DNA of 12,757 nt from an uncultured Flavobacteriales bacterium (GCA_938003665.1 CALKYI010000130.1:1-12757), one strand, 5' to 3'; positions 1 through 7,832 are shown, counted from the first letter of the stretch. The notes: generated by a model not told the origin, from the letters alone. Translations and numbers: made by a program.

Positions 1-463
1 GCTCACCGGCATCGGCGAGTTTCATGCTCCAATCGTAAATCCAATCGAGGTCACCCGGTCGGGCTTGTACCACCCACACCAGGTCTTCCAGTGCGGCCTC
101 CGCATCGCCCAAGGCCAGCAGGGCTTTGGCGCGGTATTCATGTGCCCAGCGGTGGGTTTCATCCGCCTCCAATACCGAGTTGAGGTGGTTGACCGCTGAT
201 TCGTACTGTTCGCGTTGCAGGTCAATTTTGGCTAAGTCGAAGTGCAGTGCACGTTCTTCGGGCTGCATGTCGAGGCACGCCAAAAAGGAGGTGTACGCCA
301 GATCCAGATCGCCTTTGGCCAAATGGTTTTGGGCTTCGAAATAGGTGCGTTGAAAGCCTTCATCGTACACGGGCAAGCCGGCGAGGTCCGCAGGCCCTTT
401 GCATGCCCCAAGCGTTATCGCGAGGGCCAATACCGTGTATCCGATGAACGACGAGAACCGCAC
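1..463 (-). CDS. TPR-repeat lipoprotein (partial, C-terminus outside window)
   Basis: Reading the minus strand just past the nucleotidyltransferase stop gives an open frame of 154 codons that runs off the window edge. It starts with GTG at 463, two bases after the TAA at 466-468. The N-terminus is a clear lipoprotein signal: Met-Arg, a hydrophobic run at residues 6-18, then the lipobox LGAC with the acylated Cys at 21. Three tetratricopeptide-like helical pairs follow, at about 39-68, 71-102 and 105-136, each with the small-residue and Gly/Asp spacing of TPRs (for example AKALLALGDAEAALEDL). It is probably an envelope-anchored protein-interaction scaffold; the sequence shows no enzymatic motif. 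In Bacteroidota a TPR protein commonly follows dut and a sugar nucleotidyltransferase, which supports the call. The GTG start is chosen because it puts the signal peptide exactly at the N-terminus. The specific partner is unknown. Confidence 0.85.
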   Translation of the reverse strand, partial: MRFSSFIGYTVLALAITLGACKGPADLAGLPVYDEGFQRTYFEAQNHLAKGDLDLAYTSFLACLDMQPEERALHFDLAKIDLQREQYESAVNHLNSVLEADETHRWAHEYRAKALLALGDAEAALEDLVWVVQARPGDLDWIYDWSMKLADAGE

Positions 464-465
464 GC

Positions 466-1467
466 TTAGCTGATTTCGTTGTAATCGCCCAGGCTGACAT
501 CGGTGGGAATGCCTAGTACACGGGCGTGGTTTCCGATCATCGCATCGCGGACCACTTTGTTTTTGACCACGGAGTGCGCTTGAATGAGGGAATTGCTCAC
601 GCGGGCGTCTTCGATGGAGGTGCCCTCGCCAATGCTCACGTGCGGTCCGACCACTGAATTGACGATGCGCGCGCCCGCCCCGATGTGGCAAGGAGGCAGG
701 ATGACGCTGTTCTCGACGGTGGCGTCAAAAGGAACGCTGAGTTCATCCGCCGTGAGTTCGAGGATGCGGTGGTTGGTATCGACGGTGGCTACTTTGTTGC
801 CGCAATCCATCCAATGGGTCACCGTGCCGGGTTCGAAGCGGAGGCCGGCTTGGGTCATGTTGCGCAAGGCGTCGGGAAGCTGGTACTCACCTCCCTTGAT
901 GACCTTTTCGTCAATGAGCCGCTGCAATTCGCGCTTCAGCCGCTCGCCGTCGCGGAAAGCGTAGATGCCGATCATGGCGAGGTCCGACACAAATTCCGAG
1001 GGCTTCTCAACGTAATCCGTGATGGCACCGTCTTCATCGGTAACCACCACGCCGAACGCGTTGGGGTTTTCCACTTGTTTGACAAACAGCACACCGTCTG
1101 CGGTCGGGTCGATGGTGAAATCGGCGCGGAAAAGGGTATCCGCGAACGCCACCACGACGGGTCCGGTCAAACAAGCTGCTCCGCACAAAATCGCGTGCGC
1201 CGTGCCCAGCGGCTCCTCTTGGTAGCAGATGTGGCCTTTCGCTCCGAGGCGTTCGGCCACGGCGAGCAACTGCGCTTCCACTTCGGCACCGAAATCGCCG
1301 ATGACGAAAGCAATTTCTTCCACGGGTTCGGCGCTCATGGCAACGATGTCTTCGGCCAACCGCTCCACAATGGGTTTTCCGCCGACGGGCACCAAGGGTT
1401 TGGGCACAGTGAGTGTGTGGGGACGAAGTCGGCTGCCGCGGCCGGCCATGGGGATGACGATGTTCAT
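466..1467 (-). CDS. Sugar-phosphate nucleotidyltransferase (RmlA/GlmU-type) with C-terminal beta-helix
   Basis: This 333-residue enzyme should transfer a nucleotide from an NTP to a sugar-1-phosphate, releasing pyrophosphate and making an activated NDP-sugar in the cytoplasm. The N-terminal Rossmann-like domain (about 1-240) carries the NTP-binding loop MAGRGSRLRPHT at 7-18 with PKPLVPVGGKP at 22-32. It also has the metal-binding Asp in VAFAD (D110), EKP at 154-156, GEYQLPDAL at 193-201 and a second acidic site in WMDCGN (D221). From about 247 the chain changes to hexapeptide-like repeats (IGAGARIVNSVVG and similar), a left-handed beta-helix usually used for oligomerisation. The exact sugar and base cannot be read from the sequence; glucose-1-phosphate thymidylyl- or uridylyltransferase and mannose-1-phosphate guanylyltransferase are all possible. 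Twelve bases separate it from dut upstream and two from the TPR lipoprotein downstream, so it sits mid-operon. Confidence 0.88.
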   Translation of the reverse strand: MNIVIPMAGRGSRLRPHTLTVPKPLVPVGGKPIVERLAEDIVAMSAEPVEEIAFVIGDFGAEVEAQLLAVAERLGAKGHICYQEEPLGTAHAILCGAACLTGPVVVAFADTLFRADFTIDPTADGVLFVKQVENPNAFGVVVTDEDGAITDYVEKPSEFVSDLAMIGIYAFRDGERLKRELQRLIDEKVIKGGEYQLPDALRNMTQAGLRFEPGTVTHWMDCGNKVATVDTNHRILELTADELSVPFDATVENSVILPPCHIGAGARIVNSVVGPHVSIGEGTSIEDARVSNSLIQAHSVVKNKVVRDAMIGNHARVLGIPTDVSLGDYNEIS

Positions 1468-1479
1468 GGGGTGTTCAGC

Positions 1480-1926
1480 TTAATGGGTTCCTGTGCTCCC
1501 AAAGCCGCCGGTGCCCCGCTGGCTTTCGGGTAAATTTTCGGTTTCGGACCAAACGATGCGCTCGTACTTCGCTAGGACCAATTGGGCAATGCGTTCCCCG
1601 TTTTCGATGGTGAAGGGCTGCGTTCCGTGGTTGATGAGGAGCACGCCGATTTCACCGCGGTAGTCAGCATCAATGGTGCCCGGGGCATTCAGCACCGTGA
1701 TGCCGTGCTTGAAGGCGAGGCCGGACCGCGGTCGGACCTGGAGTTCGGTCCCCACGGGCAGTGCCGCGAAGAGCCCAGTCGGGATGAGCTGGTACGCGCC
1801 TGGCTGGAGCACGACGGGGGCCTCGAGCTTGGCGCGGACGTCCATGCCGGCGCTGGAGGGCGTCGCGTAGGCGGGCAGGGGGTGGCCGCTTCGGTTTCGG
1901 ATGAAGACGTGCGCTTCGTTGCTCAT
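1480..1926 (-). CDS. dut: Deoxyuridine 5'-triphosphate nucleotidohydrolase (dUTPase)
   Basis: The enzyme hydrolyses dUTP to dUMP and pyrophosphate, keeping uracil out of DNA and supplying the thymidylate precursor. At 148 residues it has the normal length of the trimeric family. All five family motifs are visible in order: AGMDVRA (26-32), RPRSGLA (65-71), the uracil-binding stretch APGTIDADYRGEIG (81-94, catalytic Asp about D86), ERIAQLVL (111-118) and the glycine-rich C-terminal arm RGTGGFGSTG (137-146), which closes over the triphosphate. The ATG overlaps the stop of the enoyl-CoA hydratase gene by four bases (ATGA), so translation is probably coupled. In Bacteroidota dut commonly sits with a sugar nucleotidyltransferase and a TPR protein, as here. 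Confidence 0.97.
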   Translation of the reverse strand: MSNEAHVFIRNRSGHPLPAYATPSSAGMDVRAKLEAPVVLQPGAYQLIPTGLFAALPVGTELQVRPRSGLAFKHGITVLNAPGTIDADYRGEIGVLLINHGTQPFTIENGERIAQLVLAKYERIVWSETENLPESQRGTGGFGSTGTH

Positions 1927-2705
1927 TTTCCCGGGAATTGGGGTTTGCGTTTTTCGATAAAAGCGCGGGTGCCTTCTTTGAAGTCCTCGGTTTCAAAGCT
2001 GGCGCCAAAGCACGAGATCTCGGCTTCGAAGCCGTTGATGCCTTCTTCGTATCCGGCCAACACCGCTTGGATGGCGGTTTGAAGGGCCCGCGGAGAGTTC
2101 TTCATCATTTTTCGTGCCATGGTGTCGGCGGCCTCGGCAAGCGATTGCAAAGGCACCACTTGGTTGACCAAGCCACAGGCCAGGCCATCCGCCGCGTTGA
2201 CCATGCCGGCGGTCAAAATCATTTCTATGGCCTTGCCTTTGCCGACGACCTGGGGCAGTCGTTGGGTTCCGCCGTAACCGGGGATGACACCGAGCGACAC
2301 TTCGGGCAACCCCATGCGGGCATTTTCAGAAGCGATGCGCACGTGGCACGCCAAGGCGAGTTCCAGCCCTCCACCCAATGCGAATCCATTGATGGCAGCG
2401 ATGACGGGTTTGGTGCTCCGTTCAATGCGATTGAACAAATGGTCTTGTCCGTGCTGGGCCAGCTGCTTGCCTTGCTTGGCATTGAAGTCGGCAAATTCCT
2501 TGATGTCGGCGCCGGCCACAAAAGCCTTTTCACCGCTTCCGGTCAGGATGATGACTTGGACGTCGGCTTGCGTTTGTGCGTTTTCAATGGCCTCAGCCAA
2601 TTGGGAAATGACCGCAGCATTGAGGGCATTCAAGGCTTCGGGGCGAGCGATGGTCAGGGTCAGAACGCCCGCATTGTTGGAGGAGTGAATCAGAGAATCG
2701 GACAT
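1923..2705 (-). CDS. Enoyl-CoA hydratase/isomerase (crotonase family)
   Basis: This 260-residue crotonase-fold protein probably hydrates trans-2-enoyl-CoA to 3-hydroxyacyl-CoA in fatty-acid or amino-acid breakdown. The oxyanion-hole segment AFVAGADIKEF lies at 61-71 and the second one, NGFALGGGLELALAC, at 106-120. Both catalytic glutamates of true hydratases are present: E115 in GGGLE and E135 in GLPEVSLGVIPGYGG. This argues for hydratase rather than a divergent isomerase or hydrolase. The C-terminal trimerisation helices include the usual EGTRAFIEKRKPQF segment. The substrate is not fixed by sequence; short-chain (crotonyl-CoA) is the default. It opens a minus-strand operon, with a four-base ATGA overlap into dut. 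A 75-base gap separates it from the ABC ATPase gene upstream on the same strand; I found no strong promoter or Shine-Dalgarno sequence there. Confidence 0.93.
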   Translation of the reverse strand: MSDSLIHSSNNAGVLTLTIARPEALNALNAAVISQLAEAIENAQTQADVQVIILTGSGEKAFVAGADIKEFADFNAKQGKQLAQHGQDHLFNRIERSTKPVIAAINGFALGGGLELALACHVRIASENARMGLPEVSLGVIPGYGGTQRLPQVVGKGKAIEMILTAGMVNAADGLACGLVNQVVPLQSLAEAADTMARKMMKNSPRALQTAIQAVLAGYEEGINGFEAEISCFGASFETEDFKEGTRAFIEKRKPQFPGK

Positions 2706-2780
2706 GGAGGAAACGCCGGGAATGAAAGCCCCAAATTACGAAAGGAGGAGGCAGGATTTGGCTTCCTGGTGGCGGGTTGT

Positions 2781-4340
2781 TCACCGGAGGTTCTTGGGAC
2801 GTGAGCCCAGGAGTTCAGCGGTGTATTCGGTAGCTGGGTGCTGCAGGATTTCGTCGGTTTCCCCCGCCTCCACGATGCGCCCTTTTTCCAAAATAACGAG
2901 CCGGTTGCAGAACGAGGCCACCACGTCGAGGTCATGGCTGATGAACAGGTAGGTGAGCCTACGTTCCCGACCAATCCTGTCCAACAACTCCAGCACATCG
3001 CGCTGGATTTGGACGTCCAGGGCGGCTACGCTTTCGTCCAACACCACAAACTCCGGTTCCATGGCCAAGGCCCGGGCAATGACGATGCGTTGCCGTTGTC
3101 CGCCGCTGAATCCACCAGGGTACTTTGCGGCATCGCTGGCGTCAAGACCGACCTCTTCGAGCAAGCGGCGGGCTTGGTGCGTGGCTTCTGACGCTTTCAC
3201 GCCCGCATGGGTCAGGACCTCCCCGAGGGCGCTGCCCACCGTGAGCTTTGGATTCAACGCCGAATACGGGTCTTGGAACACCAACTGGGCACGTCCGCGT
3301 AGCCGGGCCATGCTCGCACGGTTGGCGGGGTCTACCGCTTCTCCGTCAAAGGTGATGGTTCCGGATGTAGCCGGGAGCATGCCGATGAGCATGCGGCCCA
3401 ATGTGGACTTGCCACTTCCGCTTTCGCCGATGAGTCCGACCCGTTCGCCGCGTTCGATGACCAAATTCACGTCGTGGACGGCACAGAAATCGCCGTACCA
3501 CTTGGACGCTTTGACCGCCTGAACCAAGGGCGATCCGGACGGGACATTTTGTTCAAAGCGATCGATGTCGCGGGCACGGAGCAATGCTTGCGTGTAGGGA
3601 TGGGCCGGTTGTTCCAGCACGTTGTTGACCTCGCCGGATTCGACAATCCGTCCGTGCTGCATCACCAGCACCCGGTCGGCGATGGCGTGCACGACATCGA
3701 GGTCGTGGGTAATGAAAATAACGCCCATTTGCCGTTGGCCTTGGACTTTCTTCAGCAGCGCCAAAATGGATTTCTGCACCGTGGCGTCTAGGGCGGTCGT
3801 GGGTTCATCGGCGATGAGCACTTCCGGGTCGGCGGCCAAGGCCAAAGCGATCATGACCCGTTGCTTTTGTCCACCGCTCATTTCGTGCGGGTACTTTTCG
3901 AATGCCGCTTCCGGATCGGGGAGTTCCACCTCTTTGAGCAGGGCGGTCGCAAGGGTACGCGCTTCTGATGTTGAGCATTGGCGGTGCACCAAGGCCGTCT
4001 CGGCCACTTGCCAACCAATGCGCATCGATGGATTGAGCGACGACATCGGGTCCTGAAATACGAGGCTGAGGCCGCGTCCCAACGGGGGGTTGGCAGGCGT
4101 TTCTGCTGCTGTCCAATGCGCACCGGTGGGTCCGTGGATGCAGCGTCCGTGGCTGATGTGACCCCCACGCGGGAGCAATCCGGCGATGGCCGAACAGGTG
4201 ACGCTTTTTCCCGAACCGCTCTCGCCCACGATGGCGAGGATTTCTCCTTGCTGCAAGTCGAAGTTCACGGCATGAACCACCTCGTTTTCACCAAACGAAA
4301 CGGCAAGGCGTTCGACCTTCAGCAGTGGAGCGTCGGGCAT
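2781..4340 (-). CDS. Fused dual-domain ABC transporter ATPase, oligopeptide/dipeptide importer type
   Basis: A 519-residue protein contains two complete ATPase domains and resembles DppD-DppF fusions such as GsiA and YejF. Domain 1 has Walker A GESGSGKS (39-46), the Q-loop in VFQDP (Q96), signature MSGGQ (154-158), Walker B VLIADEP (174-180) and the switch His in THD (H212). A tail with HPYTQALL follows, typical of the peptide/nickel subfamily. Domain 2 has GESGSGKST (305-313), Q356, FSGGQ (411-415), FVVLDES (431-437) and H469. Both sites look catalytically intact. It should hydrolyse ATP at the inner membrane face to drive peptide-type uptake, but no permease or binding protein is in the window. 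The frame stays open 75 codons upstream inside hppD; the Met at 4340, seven bases after the hppD stop, is preferred because homology starts immediately after it (LLKVERLAVSFG). It is likely cotranscribed with hppD. Confidence 0.92.
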   Translation of the reverse strand: MPDAPLLKVERLAVSFGENEVVHAVNFDLQQGEILAIVGESGSGKSVTCSAIAGLLPRGGHISHGRCIHGPTGAHWTAAETPANPPLGRGLSLVFQDPMSSLNPSMRIGWQVAETALVHRQCSTSEARTLATALLKEVELPDPEAAFEKYPHEMSGGQKQRVMIALALAADPEVLIADEPTTALDATVQKSILALLKKVQGQRQMGVIFITHDLDVVHAIADRVLVMQHGRIVESGEVNNVLEQPAHPYTQALLRARDIDRFEQNVPSGSPLVQAVKASKWYGDFCAVHDVNLVIERGERVGLIGESGSGKSTLGRMLIGMLPATSGTITFDGEAVDPANRASMARLRGRAQLVFQDPYSALNPKLTVGSALGEVLTHAGVKASEATHQARRLLEEVGLDASDAAKYPGGFSGGQRQRIVIARALAMEPEFVVLDESVAALDVQIQRDVLELLDRIGRERRLTYLFISHDLDVVASFCNRLVILEKGRIVEAGETDEILQHPATEYTAELLGSRPKNLR

Positions 4341-4347
4341 GGGCAGG

Positions 4348-5493
4348 TTAGAGGGTGCCGCGGGTTTCCTGTTCGCGTTCAATGGCTTCAAACAGCGCTT
4401 TGAAGTTGCCTTTTCCGAAGGATTTGGCGCCTTTTCGCTGGATGATTTCGAAGAACATGGTCGGGCGGTCGACGACGGGCTTGGTGAAGATTTGCAACAG
4501 GTACCCTTCGTCGTCACGGTCGATGAGGATGCCCAACTGGCGCAAGGGTTCGAGGTCTTCGTCAATTTCGCCTACGCGGTCCAATACGGTGTCGTAATAC
4601 GTGCCAGGTACCCGCAGGAATTCGATGCCGCGACGCTGCAGCTCGGTCACGGTTTCGATGATGTTGGAGGTTGCTACGGCGATATGTTGCACGCCGGCAC
4701 CTTCGTAGAAATCGATGTACTCTTCGATCTGGGATTTCTTGCGGCCTTCCGCAGGTTCGTTGATGGGGAACTTGATGCGGCCGTTGCCGTTGGACATCAC
4801 CTTGGACATCAAGGCGGTGTACTCCGTGCTGATGTCTTTGTCGTCAAAGGAGATCAATTGGGCAAATCCCATCACGCGGGCGTAGAAATCCACCCAGGTG
4901 TTCATCTCGCCCCATCCCACGTTTCCGACCATGTGATCGACGTATTCGAGCCCGACGGATTCAACGGGGACGGCTGGATTCCACGCTTCGTAACCGGGGA
5001 GGAACACGCCGCCGTAGTCCTTGCGCTCCACGAAGACATGGATGGTGTCGCCGTAGGTTTCGATGGCGCTGAGCACCACGCGCCCGTTGGCGTTTTCCCG
5101 GACCTCGGGTTCAAAAACACCCACGGCACCGCGCGAGGTGGTTTCGGCGTAGCTCTTCGCGGCGTCGTCCACCCACAAGGCCACCGCCTTGACGCCATCC
5201 CCGTGCCGGTTGATGTGGTCGTTGATGGGCCCGCCGGCCTGCAACGGAGAGGTCAGCACCAGGGTGATTTTGTCTTGACGCAGCACGTACGAAACGCTTG
5301 TCTTGTTCCCGGTTTCGAGGCCGGAATACGCGACGGGTTTGTAGCCCCAAGCGGTCATGTAGTAGTACGCGCTTTGCTTGGCGTTTCCGCAGTACAGTTC
5401 AATGTGGTCCGTGCCGAGCAGCGGCAAAAAGTCCTCGGCTTCGGGGACGACCTTTTCGAGCGTAGGGGTGGGTTTGTGGTTCATGGGGTTCAT
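4348..5493 (-). CDS. hppD: 4-hydroxyphenylpyruvate dioxygenase
   Basis: This non-haem Fe(II) enzyme converts 4-hydroxyphenylpyruvate and O2 into homogentisate and CO2, the second step of tyrosine degradation. The 381-residue chain has two vicinal-oxygen-chelate halves. The N-terminal half holds LLGTDHIELYCGNAKQSA (about 25-42), typical of the Bacteroidota branch. The catalytic half holds the three iron ligands: His in VDHMVGNV (H187), His in GVQHIAVAT (H270) and Glu in FFEIIQR (E349). The C-terminal gating helix is preceded by FGKGNFKALFE. The start at 5493 is chosen because its ATG overlaps the hmgA stop by four bases (ATGA); 5514 and 5484 are in-frame alternatives that differ by only a few residues. 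Its product is the substrate of the neighbouring HmgA, which confirms the pathway assignment. Confidence 0.96.
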   Translation of the reverse strand: MNPMNHKPTPTLEKVVPEAEDFLPLLGTDHIELYCGNAKQSAYYYMTAWGYKPVAYSGLETGNKTSVSYVLRQDKITLVLTSPLQAGGPINDHINRHGDGVKAVALWVDDAAKSYAETTSRGAVGVFEPEVRENANGRVVLSAIETYGDTIHVFVERKDYGGVFLPGYEAWNPAVPVESVGLEYVDHMVGNVGWGEMNTWVDFYARVMGFAQLISFDDKDISTEYTALMSKVMSNGNGRIKFPINEPAEGRKKSQIEEYIDFYEGAGVQHIAVATSNIIETVTELQRRGIEFLRVPGTYYDTVLDRVGEIDEDLEPLRQLGILIDRDDEGYLLQIFTKPVVDRPTMFFEIIQRKGAKSFGKGNFKALFEAIEREQETRGTL

Positions 5494-6662
5494 TTCATCC
5501 CGGGGTCTAACCAAGATTGGTGGTAATCGTCGTGTTCAATGTTGAGGGCCGCTTCCGTCACTTGGAGCGGACGGAAGGTGTCGACCATAACAGCCAGTTC
5601 TTCGGTCTTCGTCTTGCCGATGCTTCCCTCGTAGGTGCCGGGGTGCGGTCCGTGGGGAATGCCCGCCGGATGCAAGCTGATGTAGCCCCGGTCGATGCCG
5701 GTGCGGCTCATGAAATCGCCCTCTACGTAATACAGCACTTCATCTGAGTCGATGTTGCTGTGGTTGTACGGCGCGGGAATCGAAAGCGGATGGTAGTCGT
5801 ACAGCCGCGGCACGAAACTGCAGATGACAAAAGCATCGGTTTCGAACGTCTGGTGGACCGGTGGCGGTTGGTGGACCCGACCTGTGATGGGTTCAAAATC
5901 GTGAATGGACAGCGTGTAGGGGAAGTGGTAGCCGTCCCAGCCTACGACATCAAACGGATGCGATGCGTAGATGTATTCGTGAATCGCGCCCTGCTTTTTG
6001 ATGTGGATGGGAAATTCACCGATGGCGTCGATGGTTTCCAACTCGACCGGTGGGTGCATGTCCCGTTCGCAGTAGGGGCTGTGTTCGAGGTGCTGCCCAA
6101 AGTGGTTGCGGTACCGCTTCGGCGTGTGCACGGGATGGGCTGATTCAGTGATGAAAAGCCGGTTGTTTGGACCGTCAAATGCAAAGCGGTGAATGATGCC
6201 CCGCGGGATCACGATGTAGTCCCCCGGTTTGAAGGGCACCTTGCCCAACATGGAGTGGAGTGTTCCGGAGCCTTCGTGCACGAAAACCACTTCATCGCAG
6301 TCGGCGTTTTTGAAAAATTCCGTTTCGCCCATGCTCGCCGTCGGTGCAGCCAAGTGAATGGTTACGTCGGAATTGAACAACACCGCGGTTCGGCTTTCGA
6401 GGTAATCGGCCACGGGTTTTATGCGGAACCCTTCGAGTTTCCGGCTCAACAGGTTGTTTTCGACGGCGGCTTTGGGCTGGACATCGCGTGATGAGCCCAC
6501 GCGTTTCACCATGGTGGGCCGGTGGAGGTGGTAGAGCAATGAGCTCATTCCCACGAAGCCGATGGTTCCGAACAATTGCTCGTGGTGGAGGCTTCCGTCT
6601 TCTTTTCGGAATTGCGTGTGCCGCTTGTCGGGCACCGTTCCAAGTTTGTGGTAAAACGGCAT
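5490..6662 (-). CDS. hmgA: Homogentisate 1,2-dioxygenase (short form)
   Basis: HmgA opens the aromatic ring of homogentisate to give maleylacetoacetate, using Fe(II) and O2. The protein has 390 residues, shorter than the roughly 430-445 of the human and Pseudomonas enzymes. Compared with the human ligands (H335, E341, H371, recalled from the family), the candidates are H301 in PYNHSNIDSDE, E308 in the same segment, and H337 in LHPAGIPHGPHPG. H331 matches the nearby conserved second-shell His, six residues before the ligand as in the human protein. H264 in VHQPPP is a candidate for the catalytic acid-base His. A preceding cupin-like half includes VFVHEGSGTLHSMLG and KPGDYIVIPRG. It is first in an operon with hppD and the ABC ATPase. 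Maleylacetoacetate isomerase and fumarylacetoacetase are not in this window. Confidence 0.94.
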   Translation of the reverse strand: MPFYHKLGTVPDKRHTQFRKEDGSLHHEQLFGTIGFVGMSSLLYHLHRPTMVKRVGSSRDVQPKAAVENNLLSRKLEGFRIKPVADYLESRTAVLFNSDVTIHLAAPTASMGETEFFKNADCDEVVFVHEGSGTLHSMLGKVPFKPGDYIVIPRGIIHRFAFDGPNNRLFITESAHPVHTPKRYRNHFGQHLEHSPYCERDMHPPVELETIDAIGEFPIHIKKQGAIHEYIYASHPFDVVGWDGYHFPYTLSIHDFEPITGRVHQPPPVHQTFETDAFVICSFVPRLYDYHPLSIPAPYNHSNIDSDEVLYYVEGDFMSRTGIDRGYISLHPAGIPHGPHPGTYEGSIGKTKTEELAVMVDTFRPLQVTEAALNIEHDDYHQSWLDPGMK

Positions 6663-6679
6663 GGCGAAGGGTTTGTCCG

Positions 6680-6710
6680 CTAAGTTAGGCCGCCTGCGAC
6701 CGCTTTAAAA
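6680..6710 (-). promoter_or_regulatory. Candidate promoter of the hmgA-hppD-ABC operon
   Basis: Read on the minus strand, TTTT at 6710-6707 is followed after exactly 19 bases by TAACTTAG at 6687-6680. This is one base from the Bacteroidota -7 consensus TAnnTTTG at the spacing usual for that phylum's -33/-7 promoters. Seventeen bases then separate it from the hmgA ATG, implying a short leader. The -33 half is weak (TTTT rather than TTTG or TTG), so the call is tentative. Confidence 0.35.
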
Positions 6711-6724
6711 CCGCTCGGGACAAT

Positions 6725-7816
6725 TTAGCTGTTGGGGCCGCGGATCATGCGCACCCAACTCGGTAGTTTGCCTTCTTCCGTGAGGCGCCATTGGAGCGAC
6801 AACTTTCCGTTTGCGGGCCTTGGCGACTCCGGGGTCAAGCGGTTTTTGCGGACGAGCGATTTGACGCTGACGCCGCTGCGTTGGGAGGCTTCCCAGATGC
6901 TTTCTTCCGGACGCATTTCCAACCAAAGCGTTTGGCCGCGGCTGCGCTTCGGTTGCAGGTAGATCACCTCGCCAACCTTGGGCGTGTACGTGCCGTTTTT
7001 GCGGTCGATGTCGTTGTAGCGATACAGCTGCCAGCCCATCATGTCCAATTCCACTGCCAAGGCGTCGTAGGTATCTCCCGATTCGGCCAGGATGTATTGG
7101 ATGTAATTCTCGCTCGTTTGAACACTTCGACGGCCAATGGTGTTGGCGGACTTGGCCGGATTCAGTTCTTTGTTCTGTACCGTTTCGAGCACTTCATTTC
7201 GGGCTGTCGCCTGGGCTGCTTCAGCCGCTGCAAATGCCTCCCGGTCGGCCTGTAACGCGAGGCCTTGTTCGTCGTACTGGGCGAGGTCGTACCGTTCGAT
7301 GAGGTCGATGAGCAGGCGGGCGTACTTGGGATTGGTGGCGTATCCGCATTTTTTGAGCCCCTTCGCCCAGCGCACGTAGTCCGTCGGCTTCAGCTCAAAC
7401 AACTCTTCATAGCGACTGCGCTTCAGGAATTCGCTGTGGTCGTGGAAGCTCTCGGATGCATTGTCGTAGGATCGAAAGCACTCGCCGCGGCGGTCGTCGT
7501 CGTGGTAGACGCGTTCTCCTTCCCAATCGCTGTGGCACTTGATGCCGAAATGGTTGTTGGATTTGGCCGCCAATTGGCTTTGGCCGCTTCCGCTTTCGAG
7601 TATGCCTTGTGCAAGGGTGATGCTCGCCGGAATGCCGTGAACCGCCATTTGATAAACCGCCTCATCGCTCCACTGTGCGACGTACTGTTCCGGTGCACTC
7701 GGCGCTTGGGGCTGCGCATGTGCGACAAAGCACACGCCCAACGCCATCCAGACCAGCATCCAAACGATGAGGGTGGAGAGCATATTGGACCACGAAAACG
7801 GGAATGAAGCAGGCAT
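6725..7816 (-). CDS. Secreted GH73-type N-acetylglucosaminidase with C-terminal LysM domains
   Basis: A cell-wall hydrolase that should cleave the glycan backbone of peptidoglycan outside the cytoplasmic membrane, in cell separation or remodelling. The 363-residue product starts with a signal peptide: hydrophobic core at about 14-31 and probable signal-peptidase cleavage after AHA (34). The GH73 domain runs about 45-178, with the catalytic Glu in AQGILESGSGQSQLA (E74) followed by SNNHFGIKC and the tyrosine-containing tail CGYATNPKYARLL. After an Ala/Glu-rich linker (185-215) come a LysM-like domain at about 239-288 (ESGDTYDALAVELDM ... VGEVIYLQP) and a second, more diverged one at about 296-345, both expected to bind the glycan chain. 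A second in-frame Met at 7783 would place the signal core right at the N-terminus and is a real alternative start. It appears monocistronic, with 62-73 base gaps on each side. Confidence 0.9.
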   Translation of the reverse strand: MPASFPFSWSNMLSTLIVWMLVWMALGVCFVAHAQPQAPSAPEQYVAQWSDEAVYQMAVHGIPASITLAQGILESGSGQSQLAAKSNNHFGIKCHSDWEGERVYHDDDRRGECFRSYDNASESFHDHSEFLKRSRYEELFELKPTDYVRWAKGLKKCGYATNPKYARLLIDLIERYDLAQYDEQGLALQADREAFAAAEAAQATARNEVLETVQNKELNPAKSANTIGRRSVQTSENYIQYILAESGDTYDALAVELDMMGWQLYRYNDIDRKNGTYTPKVGEVIYLQPKRSRGQTLWLEMRPEESIWEASQRSGVSVKSLVRKNRLTPESPRPANGKLSLQWRLTEEGKLPSWVRMIRGPNS

Positions 7817-7832
7817 GGCGGAATTCTTCCTG

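Noticed and set aside
685..1533. Long plus-strand open frame opposite the nucleotidyltransferase; similar ones at 1938-2804 and 11468-12424 (plus) and 9419-10363 (minus)
   Set aside because: Each is the shadow of a well-supported gene, without motifs or sensible start context.
2706..2780. Possible promoter (GTAATTTG) and a 5-bp hairpin (2752-2768) between the ABC ATPase and enoyl-CoA hydratase genes
   Set aside because: The box does not fit TAnnTTTG in register, and the stem is short with a 7-base loop and no U-tract. Neither rises above chance.
4341..4565. 75-residue N-terminal extension of the ABC ATPase
   Set aside because: It lies inside hppD in another frame, is Ser/Pro-rich without homology features, and the ATPase fold starts right after the Met at 4340.
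4339..5526. A 395-codon open frame on the plus strand covering all of hppD
   Set aside because: It is antisense to a gene with full catalytic motifs and shows no recognisable domain. Long antisense frames are common in G+C-rich coding DNA.
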